A DNA stretch of 25,188 nt, from contig JALHUQ010000023.1 of assembly GCA_022866645.1 (NCBI GenBank), positions 1 through 25,188 on the forward strand. The letters are read 5' to 3'. Every line of letters begins with the position of its first letter. The first letter of the stretch is position 1. The notes below the pieces were generated by a model, which saw only the letters and a program-made list of their open reading frames with translations, searched no databases and was not told the DNA's origin. Below are positions 6,371-15,011 of the stretch, one piece after another. The DNA is from Woeseiaceae bacterium (GTDB taxonomy: Bacteria > Pseudomonadota > Gammaproteobacteria > Steroidobacterales > Woeseiaceae). The translations under genes and the position numbers were made by a program.

Positions 6371-8104
6371 TTAATGGTCGCCCGTTATCTCCTTGGAGCC
6401 ATGCGGTATGCGGATGCTTTCCACCAAATGCTGGATGTGTTCCGGCGGTGGCGCGGTCATATTAGATACAGCGTATGCAACCGCGAAGTTCACGACAGCA
6501 CCGATAGCGCCGAATGCGTTCGGCTCGATACCGAAGAACCAGTTCTGCGGCATATCGCCCATGTACGTAGCGCTTGCTATAAACATGACGCCTTTGTGCT
6601 GGAATACATACAGCAGTGTTACGCCCAGGCCAGCGATCATACCCGCGATCGCACCTTCCTTGTTCATGCGCTTGTTGAAGATTCCCATCATCAATGCCGG
6701 GAATATCGACGAAGCGGCAAGTCCAAAGGCCAGGGCCACAGTACCTGCTGCGAAGCCCGGCGGGTTGAAGCCGAGATAGCCTGCGACCAGTATCGCTCCG
6801 GACATCGCGACTCGACTGGCCATGAGCTCCTGTTTCTCGTTGATCTGCGGCATCCACACGCCCTTCAACAGGTCATGCGAGATGGCCGACGATATCGCGA
6901 GTAGCAGGCCCGCCGCCGTGGAAAGAGCCGCCGCCAGTCCACCGGCAGCGACAAGCGCGATGACCCAGTTCGGCAATCCCGCGATTTCCGGGTTGGCCAG
7001 TACCATGATGTCGTTATCGATCTTGATCATCTCATTGGTTTCGGCATTAGCACTGTACTGGATGCGGCCGTCGCCATTCTTGTCTTCGAATGCCAGCAGA
7101 CCGGTTTTTTCCCACTTGCGCACCCAATCCGGACGTTCGTCGTAGACCATGTACTCACCGGGTGACGGTTCGATGGTGTGGATCAGGTTCAGGCGCGCCA
7201 TGGCAGCAACGGCCGGTGCCGTGGTGTAGAGGATGGCGATGAACACGAGTGCCCAGCCAGCCGAACTGCGTGCGTCTTTCACCTTGGGTACGGTGAAGAA
7301 TCGGATGATGACGTGTGGCAGGCCTGCCGTACCGATCATGAGCGACATGGTGTACACGAACATGTTCGTCAGACTAAGTCGCGCCTGCGTCGTGTACGCA
7401 GCAAACCCCAGGTCATTCAGCACCTGGTCAAGCCTGTCCAGCAGGAACACGTCGGAACCCGACATCGTCGACCCCAGACCGAGCTGCGGAACGGGGTTAC
7501 CGGTCAGCTCCAGCGAGATGAAGATGGCCGGAATGGTGTAGGCCATAATCAGTACGCAGTATTGCGCGATCTGTGTATAGGTGATGCCTTTCATTCCGCC
7601 CAACACCGCATAGATAAATACGATGCCCATGCCGATGACAAGCCCCGTGTCGTAACCGACTTCGAGGAAGCGCGAGAATGCGACGCCGATACCTTTCATC
7701 TGTCCGATAACGTAGGTCACGGACGCGACGATCAGACAGACGACGGCCACGATGCGTGCCGCTTTCGAGTAGTAACGATCGCCAATGAACTCCGGAACGG
7801 TGAACTTACCGAACTTGCGCAGGTACGGCGCGAGCAGCATGGCGAGCAATACGTAACCACCTGTCCAGCCCATGAGGAAGACGGAACCGCCATAACCCAT
7901 GAATGCAATCAGGCCGGCCATCGATATGAACGATGCTGCGGACATCCAGTCCGCCGCCGTAGCCATACCGTTTGCAACCGGATGAATGTGGCCACCGGCC
8001 ACGTAGAAGTCTTTGGTTGTGCTGGCCCGCGCCCAGATCGCAATGCCGATGTAGAGCGCGAAGGTCAGTCCGACAACCAGATATGTTGTTGCTTGAAGTG
8101 ACAT
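6371..8104 (-). CDS. Sodium:solute symporter, VC_2705 subfamily (probable acetate/carboxylate uptake)
   Basis: The 577-residue inner-membrane protein belongs to the SSS/SLC5 family, with about 13 predicted membrane segments. Family marks include GGHIHPVANGMATAADWMSA near residues 37-56, the GTAGLPHVIIRFFTVPKV signature (258-275) and AAALSTAAGLLLAISSAISHD in the second half. The best match in memory is the VC_2705 subfamily, which is paired with a DUF4212 small subunit; that partner is immediately upstream. Acetate or a related monocarboxylate is the likely substrate, because the neighbours are acs, its regulators and prpE. An extramembrane loop at about 315-370 holds an EF-hand-like sequence, DKNGDGRIQY (341-350). 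ATG 8104-8102 has a GGGGG ribosome site and follows the small-subunit stop by 9 bases. Expression under CrbS/CrbR control is inferred from context. Confidence 0.9.
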   Translation of the reverse strand: MSLQATTYLVVGLTFALYIGIAIWARASTTKDFYVAGGHIHPVANGMATAADWMSAASFISMAGLIAFMGYGGSVFLMGWTGGYVLLAMLLAPYLRKFGKFTVPEFIGDRYYSKAARIVAVVCLIVASVTYVIGQMKGIGVAFSRFLEVGYDTGLVIGMGIVFIYAVLGGMKGITYTQIAQYCVLIMAYTIPAIFISLELTGNPVPQLGLGSTMSGSDVFLLDRLDQVLNDLGFAAYTTQARLSLTNMFVYTMSLMIGTAGLPHVIIRFFTVPKVKDARSSAGWALVFIAILYTTAPAVAAMARLNLIHTIEPSPGEYMVYDERPDWVRKWEKTGLLAFEDKNGDGRIQYSANAETNEMIKIDNDIMVLANPEIAGLPNWVIALVAAGGLAAALSTAAGLLLAISSAISHDLLKGVWMPQINEKQELMASRVAMSGAILVAGYLGFNPPGFAAGTVALAFGLAASSIFPALMMGIFNKRMNKEGAIAGMIAGLGVTLLYVFQHKGVMFIASATYMGDMPQNWFFGIEPNAFGAIGAVVNFAVAYAVSNMTAPPPEHIQHLVESIRIPHGSKEITGDH

Positions 8105-8113
8105 GATGTCCCC

Positions 8114-8374
8114 CTAGTCGTCTTTGTCTTCGTGCACGTTATGCTCCCGATCGAGCTTCTCCATGCGCTTGGCGTAGTAAAAAATCAACACGACGAATAC
8201 GTAAATCGAGCCTTGATTCGCGAACCAGAAGCCGAGCTTGTAGCCGCCAATGGAGATGGCGTTCAAAGGCCCAACCAAAATGATCCCGAAACCAAAGGAC
8301 ACGACAAACCAGATAGCGAGACAGAGTGCAATGAGTCGCAAATTTGCCTGCCAGTAGTTGTTGTTCTGAGACAT
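8114..8374 (-). CDS. DUF4212 small subunit of sodium:solute symporter
   Basis: This 86-residue protein has two hydrophobic helices (about 13-35 and 48-67) joined by a short loop, PLNAISIGGYKLG. The charged tail is KRMEKLDREHNVHEDKDD. It matches the DUF4212 family, described as the small partner of VC_2705-type symporters, and it lies directly before that symporter with a 9-base gap. ATG at 8374-8372 has a strong AAGGGGGG ribosome site. The N-terminal sequence (YWQANLRL) is typical of the family. The biochemical role is not established; helping assembly or coupling of the large subunit is inference. Confidence 0.9.
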   Translation of the reverse strand: MSQNNNYWQANLRLIALCLAIWFVVSFGFGIILVGPLNAISIGGYKLGFWFANQGSIYVFVVLIFYYAKRMEKLDREHNVHEDKDD

Positions 8375-8654
8375 ACGTCCCCCCTTAAGCTACTTTTGTT
8401 AGATTTATCACCAGCGCAATCTATCAAACCGCCGTCGTCGACAATTATCGACTTTAGTCTTAGGTGACCGCTGGCCGGCGTCTGGTTTGCACCCTGCAAA
8501 AGATTATTGTTTATCTAATTCATGGCCTTATGAGCGGGTAGTGACGTGTATTTCAGTCCTTAAGGTCGCCGGCGTAAGACGATAGTAGTAGACTTCGAAG
8601 ACAACAAAGACCGGTCAGCTCAGGGCCGCCAATAACCAAGGGGAGATTCACGCA
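8375..8654. promoter_or_regulatory. Divergent control region between the symporter operon and crbS
   Basis: This 280-base non-coding gap must hold promoters for both sides. It is AT-richer than its surroundings (8440-8520). I could not pick convincing -35/-10 pairs. Two short perfect palindromes lie on the crbS side: CTTCGAAG (8593-8600) and GACCGGTC (8609-8616). No copy of the palindrome found upstream of acs was seen here. Confidence 0.5.
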
Positions 8655-11600
8655 TTGATCAGCTGGTGGGCGTTGCTGCTCTTATCGCTGGGCTATGTTT
8701 CAATCCTCTTTGCGATCGCATATTGGGGCGACAAGGCTGATCCGAGATATTTTTCGGGGCGTGTGCGCGCAGCGATTTATGGCCTGACCCTCGCCGTCTA
8801 TTGCACTTCCTGGACCTTCTACGGCGCTGTCGGAAGTGCCGCCCAGAACGGTTGGGGATATCTGCCTATCTACCTCGGGCCGATGATGGTCATCTTTTTC
8901 GGCTGGCCGATGATCCATCGCATCGTCGTTGTCAGCAAGCGCCTGAACCTGACGTCGATTGCCGACTTTATTGCGTCTCGCTACGGCAAGGCTCGCAGCC
9001 TGGCCGTGCTGGTAACGCTGATCGCGACAATCGGGTCGATCCCTTACATTGCGTTGCAGCTGAAAGCCGTGGTCGCCGGCTTCGATATTGTGTCGAACTA
9101 CTCGGCGGCCGGCGCCGCAAGAAATGACATGGCTTTCATTTTCGCAGGCGCGCTCGCTGTTTTCGCGATCCTTTTCGGCACGCGCAAGATCGACGTTACG
9201 GAACACCATGACGGACTCATGTTGGCGGTCGCCTTCGAGTCAGTCGTCAAGCTGGCGGCTTTTATGGCTGTCGGTCTGTTTGCCTGGTCAGTGCTGGCCA
9301 ACGTCGAGGCGGTGTCGCCGCTGGCGGCAGAGCGGTCCGCCGCCGTGTTCCGATTCGATCACATGCCGGACACTTTCGTCACTCAGTTGATACTGGCCAG
9401 CGCCGCCATTTTCTGCCTGCCCCGCCAGTTTCATGTCGCGGTTGTCGAGGCGTATGAGGATGCCAACGTACGGCATACGCGCTGGACGTTCCCGCTCTAC
9501 CTGCTGGCTTTTTCGATGTTCGTTATTCCGATCACGATAGCCGGCCTCAAGGCGCTGCCGCCCGGGGAATTCAACGGCGATGCTTTCGTGCTTGCGCTGC
9601 CGATTCAGGGCGAGCAGACACTGCTCACAATGCTTGCTTTCCTCGGCGGATTTTCCGCGGCGACCAGTATGGTCATCGTCGCCAGCGTCGCGCTGTCGAC
9701 GATGATCAGCAATGAAGTTGTCATGCCTGCGCTGATGAGCATCAAGATGCTCGGCCTTACGGAGCGGAAGGACTATACGCGCATCCTCCTGTACGTGCGG
9801 CGCGGCGCGATCATCGGTATCGCGGCGCTGGCCTCCCTTTACGTGCTGGCAACAGACCGTACGGCGGCGCTGGCAAGCATCGGCCTGTTATCGTTCGCCG
9901 CCGCGGCGCAGTTTGCACCGCTCATCATCTTCGGCTTGTACTGGCCACGCTCGACCAGAGCTGGCGCGATAGCCGGTCTCAGTACAGGATTCGTTTTCTG
10001 GCTCTATACCTTGTTCCTGCCGACGCTGGCCCGGGCTGGCGCATTCAGTGACGCGTTCATCAACGAAGGGCTGTTTTCGTGGCGCTGGTTGCGGCCGGAG
10101 TCGCTGCTATTCGATACCGAGACCAGCTCGTTGACTCACGGCGTCGCCTGGTCGCTCGGGGCGAATTTGCTGGTGAACGTGCTGGTGTCATTGCGCACGC
10201 GCCAATCGCTTGTCGAAAAAATTCAGGCCAGGGCATTCGCAGGTCCCCCGAACGGTGTCGGGCTGGCCCGCTCAATTGCAGCGCGTCACGACATCACAAA
10301 TACAGACCTGCGTTCGCTGGCAGAGCGCTTTCTCGGCGCCAACAATGTCGCACGATCGTTTGCAGATTTCGCAGCCACGTCGAGCATCGATCTCAACTCG
10401 GGCGGACCGGCTGATCGCCGCTTGCTGCTGTTTACTGAACGTCTGATTGCGGGCGCGATCGGCGCGTCGTCGGCGCGCGTGGTCATGACCGCCGCCCTGC
10501 GCAAGACCGGTACGGAAATCGGTGATGTCGTGCTGCTCCTCGACGAGACATCGCAGGCACTGACATTCAACCGGCGCTTGCTCGATGCGACGCTCGATAA
10601 CATCACCCAGGGCGTCAGTGTTGTCGACTCGTCGCAGCGGCTCATCGGTTGGAACCGCCGCTACGAGGAGCTGATGAAGTATCCACCGGGTATGGTGCAT
10701 GCCGGCGAGTCGATCGAAAATCTCATTCGTTATAACGGCGAGCACGGCCGCTTCGGTGATGCTGATGTGGAGCAGGAGATCATGAAACGGTTAAGGCACC
10801 TGCGCTCAGGCACCCCGTACCGCTTTCAAAGTAACTTCGAGGACGGCAGGGTCATCGAAATCAGTGGTCAGCCGATGCCGGGCGGCGGATATGTAACAAC
10901 CTACACGGATATAACCGACTCGAAGGTCATCGAGAATGAGCTCGTCGAAGCCAAGGCCATGCTCGAGCAGCGCGTGGCCAACCGCACTGCCGAACTCGAG
11001 CAAGCAATGGCCGCGTTGCAACAGGCTAAAGCGCAAGCTGAAGAGGCAAACGCGTCGAAGACTCGCTTCCTTGCTGCCGCCGCACACGATCTGTTGCAGC
11101 CGTTGAATGCGGCCAAGTTGTTTGCGGCCCTGCTTAACGAACATCGTGAGAATATGGCGACGGAACAGCAGGGCCTTGTCGAGCGCGTGGAGAGCAGTCT
11201 CGGCGCGGTCGAGGACTTGCTGGGCGCAGTGCTCGATATTTCGCGACTGGACACCGCGGCGCCCGAACCTAAGCTGGAGGTTTTCCCGGTGACCAGGATC
11301 CTCAGGGCGATCGAGTCGCAATTCTCTGCTGCGTTCGTCGACGAGGGCTTGAGCCTGCGGATCGCAAAATCGTCACTATTCATACGTTCCGATCCGGCGC
11401 TCTTGCGGCGTATCGTTCAGAATTTTGTCAGCAACGCGCGTCGCTACACTCCCGTCGGCGGTGTTCTGATCGGTTGCCGTCGGCGTGGCGACAGGGTGGC
11501 CATACAGGTGATCGACACTGGCATTGGAATTGCGCCCGAAGACCAACGCGTCGTGTTCGAGGAGTTCAAGCGCCTCAGGAAACGCCGCAAGGGTACCAAA

Positions 11601-12170
11601 CGTGGACTCGGACTCGGCCTCGCGATTGTCGAACGAATCGCCAAGCTGCTTAATCACGAAATCATGATGCGTTCAAAAATAGACGCGGGTAGCACATTTG
11701 AAGTCGTCGTTCCTCGTGCCGAGCGTATCGAGATCTCAGCCACCGACCAGAAGTCGGCGGACAGCTTTCCGGCATCATCCCTCGATGGAGCATCGATATT
11801 GTGCATCGATAACGAGCACACGATCCTTGAAGGTATGCATGGGCTATTGAGCAAGTGGGGTGCCCAGCCTCTGGTCGCCAACAACGCGGAAACGGCACTC
11901 GAGGAGATACTCGGTCTTGAGGCTAACGACGGCGGGCCGCCCGCAATCCTTATCGTTGATTACCACCTCGACGACGAGGTAACGGGCATCGAAGTCATCC
12001 GTGAACTCCGGGCTCGCTGGACGACGCATGTCCCCGCGATTATCGTGACGGCTGACCACTCCGAGTCGGTCCGGGAGGAAATTCGTGCCTCGGGAGAGGC
12101 CATTTTGCACAAGCCGATCAAACCCGCCGCGTTGCGCGCCCTGTTATCGCGCATGCTCAGCCGCCAGTAG
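8655..12170 (+). CDS. crbS: Hybrid sensor histidine kinase with SLC5 transporter-like sensor (CrbS type)
   Basis: The product has 1171 residues. TTG 8655 is used, with AAGGGGAG nine bases upstream; no better start exists. Residues 1 to about 520 form a multi-pass sodium:solute-symporter-like domain. A STAC-like linker (about 545-635), a PAS domain (about 642-750; FNRRLLDATLDNITQGVSVVD) and a coiled coil (759-805) follow. The kinase core has H-box AAHDLLQPLNA with His811, N-box NFVSNARRY, DTGIGI (954-959) and RGLGLGLAI. The receiver domain (about 1045-1168) has Asp1102 in LIVDYHLDD and Lys near HKPIKP. This order matches CrbS, the sensor of the acetate switch that activates acs in Vibrio and Pseudomonas. 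The matching regulator is encoded tail to tail 12 bases away and acs follows it. The signal, perhaps solute flux or binding in the transporter half, is not settled. CbrA-like kinases share part of the architecture, but the neighbours favour CrbS. Confidence 0.9.
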   Translation: MISWWALLLLSLGYVSILFAIAYWGDKADPRYFSGRVRAAIYGLTLAVYCTSWTFYGAVGSAAQNGWGYLPIYLGPMMVIFFGWPMIHRIVVVSKRLNLTSIADFIASRYGKARSLAVLVTLIATIGSIPYIALQLKAVVAGFDIVSNYSAAGAARNDMAFIFAGALAVFAILFGTRKIDVTEHHDGLMLAVAFESVVKLAAFMAVGLFAWSVLANVEAVSPLAAERSAAVFRFDHMPDTFVTQLILASAAIFCLPRQFHVAVVEAYEDANVRHTRWTFPLYLLAFSMFVIPITIAGLKALPPGEFNGDAFVLALPIQGEQTLLTMLAFLGGFSAATSMVIVASVALSTMISNEVVMPALMSIKMLGLTERKDYTRILLYVRRGAIIGIAALASLYVLATDRTAALASIGLLSFAAAAQFAPLIIFGLYWPRSTRAGAIAGLSTGFVFWLYTLFLPTLARAGAFSDAFINEGLFSWRWLRPESLLFDTETSSLTHGVAWSLGANLLVNVLVSLRTRQSLVEKIQARAFAGPPNGVGLARSIAARHDITNTDLRSLAERFLGANNVARSFADFAATSSIDLNSGGPADRRLLLFTERLIAGAIGASSARVVMTAALRKTGTEIGDVVLLLDETSQALTFNRRLLDATLDNITQGVSVVDSSQRLIGWNRRYEELMKYPPGMVHAGESIENLIRYNGEHGRFGDADVEQEIMKRLRHLRSGTPYRFQSNFEDGRVIEISGQPMPGGGYVTTYTDITDSKVIENELVEAKAMLEQRVANRTAELEQAMAALQQAKAQAEEANASKTRFLAAAAHDLLQPLNAAKLFAALLNEHRENMATEQQGLVERVESSLGAVEDLLGAVLDISRLDTAAPEPKLEVFPVTRILRAIESQFSAAFVDEGLSLRIAKSSLFIRSDPALLRRIVQNFVSNARRYTPVGGVLIGCRRRGDRVAIQVIDTGIGIAPEDQRVVFEEFKRLRKRRKGTKRGLGLGLAIVERIAKLLNHEIMMRSKIDAGSTFEVVVPRAERIEISATDQKSADSFPASSLDGASILCIDNEHTILEGMHGLLSKWGAQPLVANNAETALEEILGLEANDGGPPAILIVDYHLDDEVTGIEVIRELRARWTTHVPAIIVTADHSESVREEIRASGEAILHKPIKPAALRALLSRMLSRQ

Positions 12171-12182
12171 CTGAAGAAATGT

Positions 12183-12851
12183 TTACTCGACCAGAACGGC
12201 GTCCTGGGCGTTCAGTCGTTGCACCGCAAGCACCGCCTGCGTGCGATTGGTCACATTCATCTTGCGCAGGATGGCTGTGACGTGCGCCTTGATCGTCGCC
12301 TCGGACACGCCGAGCACGTAGGCGATCTGCTTGTTGAGGAGACCCTCACCGAGCATCATGAGGACGCGAAACTGGTGCGGGGTCAATGAGCTCATCGCGG
12401 CAGCAACGCGCGCTTCTTCACTGTCCAACCCGCCGCCACTGAGTTCGACGTTCTCCGGCAGCCAGACCTCGCCCTGCAGGATGCTTTCGATTGCTGCCTC
12501 GATCATGCGAACGGGCGACGACTTGGGAATGAAGCCGCTTGCGCCGTGATGTATCGCACGCCGAATGACAGCGGGGTCGTCAACCGCGGAGACGATCACC
12601 GTCGGCATCGAGCCATGGTTGTTGCGCATGTAGGCGAGTGCGGAAAAACCGCTAACGCCAGGCATATTCAGATCCAGAAACAGCAGGTCGGCGTCGGGAT
12701 TTGACTCCACAACATCGTAGAGCGTTGCAAGGCTTTCGGCTTCGAGTACCTCGGCGTCGGGAACGCAATTGTGCACGGCGTGGATCAGCGCCTCCCGAAA
12801 AAGCGGGTGATCATCCGCGACGATGAAGGTACTGCGGTCGGCTTCTGCCAC
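12183..12851 (-). CDS. crbR: NarL/LuxR-type response regulator (CrbR type)
   Basis: This 222-residue cytoplasmic transcription factor has a receiver domain (about 7-122). The acidic pair DD is at 13-14, the phosphorylated Asp60 lies in LFLDLNMPG, and the conserved lysine is in FIPKSS. The LuxR/GerE helix-turn-helix (about 153-215) contains LTPHQFRVLMMLGEGLLNKQ and SEATIKAHVTAILRKMNV. It is the expected partner of the convergent hybrid kinase and corresponds to CrbR (ErdR/AgmR-like in Pseudomonas), which activates acs. The GTG start at 12851-12849 has GAGGAG about ten bases upstream, inside the end of acs. The 15-base gap to acs means the two are almost certainly one transcript, so the regulator probably increases together with its target. 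Orthology to CrbR rests on context as well as sequence. Confidence 0.88.
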   Translation of the reverse strand: MAEADRSTFIVADDHPLFREALIHAVHNCVPDAEVLEAESLATLYDVVESNPDADLLFLDLNMPGVSGFSALAYMRNNHGSMPTVIVSAVDDPAVIRRAIHHGASGFIPKSSPVRMIEAAIESILQGEVWLPENVELSGGGLDSEEARVAAAMSSLTPHQFRVLMMLGEGLLNKQIAYVLGVSEATIKAHVTAILRKMNVTNRTQAVLAVQRLNAQDAVLVE

Positions 12852-12866
12852 TATCGGTCCGTCTCC

Positions 12867-14819
12867 TCAGTTGCGGTTCTTGCGATTCTTGCGATTCTCG
12901 ATGAGCTGCTCCACGACGCCGGGATCAGCGAGCGTCGAGATATCACCAAGATTATTGAAGTCATTATCGGCGACCTTTCTGAGAATCCGCCGCATGATTT
13001 TTCCCGATCGCGTCTTGGGTAGACCTGGCGCCCATTGCAGGAGATCCGGACTTGCGATGGGACCAATTTCCTTGCGAACCCAGGCACGCAGTTCGAGTGC
13101 CAGTTCGTCACTTGGTTCGACTCCTTCCATGAGTGTCACGTAAACGTAGATACCCTGTCCTTTGATGTCATGAGGATAACCGACTACCGCGGCTTCCGCG
13201 ACGGCCGCGTGTGACACGAGCGCGCTTTCGACCTCGGCCGTGCCCATGCGATGACCCGAGACATTGAGGACATCGTCCACCCGGCCGGTGATCCAGTAAT
13301 AGCCGTCCTCGTCACGCCGGCAGCCATCGCCCGTGAAATAACAATTGTCGTAGCTGCTGAAATAAGTCTGCACGAATCTGTCGTGGTCGCCATAGATCGT
13401 GCGCATCTGGCCCGGCCAGCTGTCAAGTATCACAAGGATGCCCGATGCAGCGCCCTCCATGGCCGTGCCGTCGGCATCCATGAGCGCCGGCCGAATGCCA
13501 AAGAACGGACGCGTCGCAGAGCCCGGCTTGAGCGCCGTTGCTCCGGGCAACGGCGTGATCAGAATGCCGCCAGTTTCTGTCTGCCACCAGGTATCCACGA
13601 TGGGACAGCGCCTCTCGCCGACCACGTTGTAGTACCACTCCCAGGCCTCCGGGTTGATCGGCTCACCGACCGAACCCAGCAGGCGAAGGCTCGCCCGGGA
13701 AGTGCGCCCGACCGGCTCGTTACCTTCGCGCATGAGGGCGCGAATGGCTGTCGGCGCCGTATAGCAGGTGTTGACTCCGTGCTTGTCGCAAATCTGCCAG
13801 AAACGGCTCGCGTCAGGATAGTTCGGTACGCCCTCGAACATCATGGTCGTAGCGGCATTCGCCAGCGGGCCGTAAACGATATACGAGTGTCCTGTAACCC
13901 AGCCAACATCGGCCGTGCACCAATAGATATCGCCAGGCTGGTAGTTGAAGACGTATTTGAACGTCAGCGCAGCATAAACGAGGTATCCGCCGGTCGTATG
14001 CAGCACGCCTTTTGGCGCGCCGGTCGAGCCAGATGTGTACAGAATGAACAGCGGGTCCTCGGCGTTCATCGGCTCGCACGGACACTCGTCGTCGACATCG
14101 GCCTCGGCTTCGTGCAACCACACATCGCGCCCGTCCTGCCATCCGATATCCCCGCCCGTATTTCGAACGACCAAAACATTCTTGAGCGACGTGACACCAT
14201 TGACCTTCGCCGCTGCGTCGACGTTAGCTTTGAGTGGTATCCGGCGGCCGCCGCGAACACCCTCATCGGCTGTTATGACGATGTTCGAATCGCAGTCGAT
14301 AATGCGGCCGGCAAGCGCGTCCGGAGAAAACCCGCCGAACACAACGGAATGCACGGCCCCGATGCGCGCGCAGGCGAGCATGGCGACCGCAGCCTCCGGG
14401 ATCATCGGCATGTAGATCGTTATTCGATCGCCTTTTTTTGCGCCGATCGCTTTCAGGACGTTCGCGAAGCGACATACCCGGCGGTGAAGGTCCGCGTAGC
14501 TGATCGTTAAATCGCGACCGGGATCGTCGCCCTCCCAGATAATCGCAGCTTGCTCCGCCTTGTCCTTCAGGTGTCGATCAACGCAGTTATGACAGACGTT
14601 GAGCTCGCCGTCCTCATACCAACGAATATGCAAATTATCCTTCGCAAAGGAGACATCCTTCACTTTCGTAAACGGCTTCGTCCAATCGATGATTTTCGCC
14701 TGCTCGGCCCAGAAGTTTTCGTTGTCATCGACGGAGCGCTTGTACAGCGCGAAGTATTCTTCCTCGCTGATCAGGCCGTTCTTCTTGAAATAGTCGTTGA
14801 CGGCGTAAATCTCGCTCAT
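12867..14819 (-). CDS. acs: Acetyl-CoA synthetase
   Basis: Acs converts acetate, ATP and CoA to acetyl-CoA, AMP and pyrophosphate through acetyl-AMP; it is the high-affinity route for acetate use. The product has 650 residues from ATG 14819-14817, which has GGGGAG seven bases upstream; the adjoining GTG 14822 would add one residue but lies too near that site. Motifs: the N-terminal ACAS extension, ACARIGAVHSVVFGG, the phosphate loop LYTSGSTGAPKGV, DTWWQTETGG, the hinge-region TGDGCRRDEDGYY, and PKTRSGKIMRR. The catalytic Lys607 there is the residue acetylated by Pat and deacetylated by CobB in homologues. The C-terminus is an unusual basic repeat, NRKNRKNRN. It is transcribed away from the porin gene and toward crbR. 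Confidence 0.95.
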   Translation of the reverse strand: MSEIYAVNDYFKKNGLISEEEYFALYKRSVDDNENFWAEQAKIIDWTKPFTKVKDVSFAKDNLHIRWYEDGELNVCHNCVDRHLKDKAEQAAIIWEGDDPGRDLTISYADLHRRVCRFANVLKAIGAKKGDRITIYMPMIPEAAVAMLACARIGAVHSVVFGGFSPDALAGRIIDCDSNIVITADEGVRGGRRIPLKANVDAAAKVNGVTSLKNVLVVRNTGGDIGWQDGRDVWLHEAEADVDDECPCEPMNAEDPLFILYTSGSTGAPKGVLHTTGGYLVYAALTFKYVFNYQPGDIYWCTADVGWVTGHSYIVYGPLANAATTMMFEGVPNYPDASRFWQICDKHGVNTCYTAPTAIRALMREGNEPVGRTSRASLRLLGSVGEPINPEAWEWYYNVVGERRCPIVDTWWQTETGGILITPLPGATALKPGSATRPFFGIRPALMDADGTAMEGAASGILVILDSWPGQMRTIYGDHDRFVQTYFSSYDNCYFTGDGCRRDEDGYYWITGRVDDVLNVSGHRMGTAEVESALVSHAAVAEAAVVGYPHDIKGQGIYVYVTLMEGVEPSDELALELRAWVRKEIGPIASPDLLQWAPGLPKTRSGKIMRRILRKVADNDFNNLGDISTLADPGVVEQLIENRKNRKNRN

Positions 14820-15011
14820 CACGGTCTCCCCACGGTAGCTACTAATCGTCCCGGGCGTCTGCCCGCCGTAACATTCTGGATCGCGGTCAGGATGTCCGCA
14901 TTAGACCTTGGTCTACTCGACCGCCCTGATTCGACTTTTGGCTAATGGCAACGGTGTGCCCACTGGTCGAGTATCCGACATTGTTCACACAAAAAACTTC
15001 CCGGGGGAAAG
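14820..15011. promoter_or_regulatory. Divergent acs/porin control region with inverted repeats
   Basis: These 192 bases separate the acs and porin start codons. They contain a perfect palindrome, TAGACC-TT-GGTCTA (14902-14915). An overlapping longer-range inverted repeat pairs TACTCGACC (14914-14922) with GGTCGAGTA (14965-14973). A small hairpin (CGGGC 14852-14856 with GCCCG 14861-14865) is in the probable acs leader. No clear -35/-10 pair was found. The palindrome lies about 85-95 bases upstream of the acs ATG and about 100 upstream of the porin ATG. That is suitable for an activator serving both; CrbR is the obvious candidate by inference. Confidence 0.6.

Noticed and set aside
7178..8101. 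307-codon open frame opposite the symporter
   Set aside because: Antisense shadow rich in His, Arg, Asp and Gln with no recognisable domain; the opposite strand encodes a clear transporter.
8483..8498. GG-N10-GC pattern resembling a sigma-54 promoter before crbS
   Set aside because: Spacing is right but several -24 positions mismatch, and such patterns are frequent by chance in GC-rich DNA.
13251..14510. 419-codon open frame opposite acs
   Set aside because: It lies wholly antisense to a strongly conserved gene, has Arg/Ala-rich low-likelihood composition, and is a codon-bias shadow.
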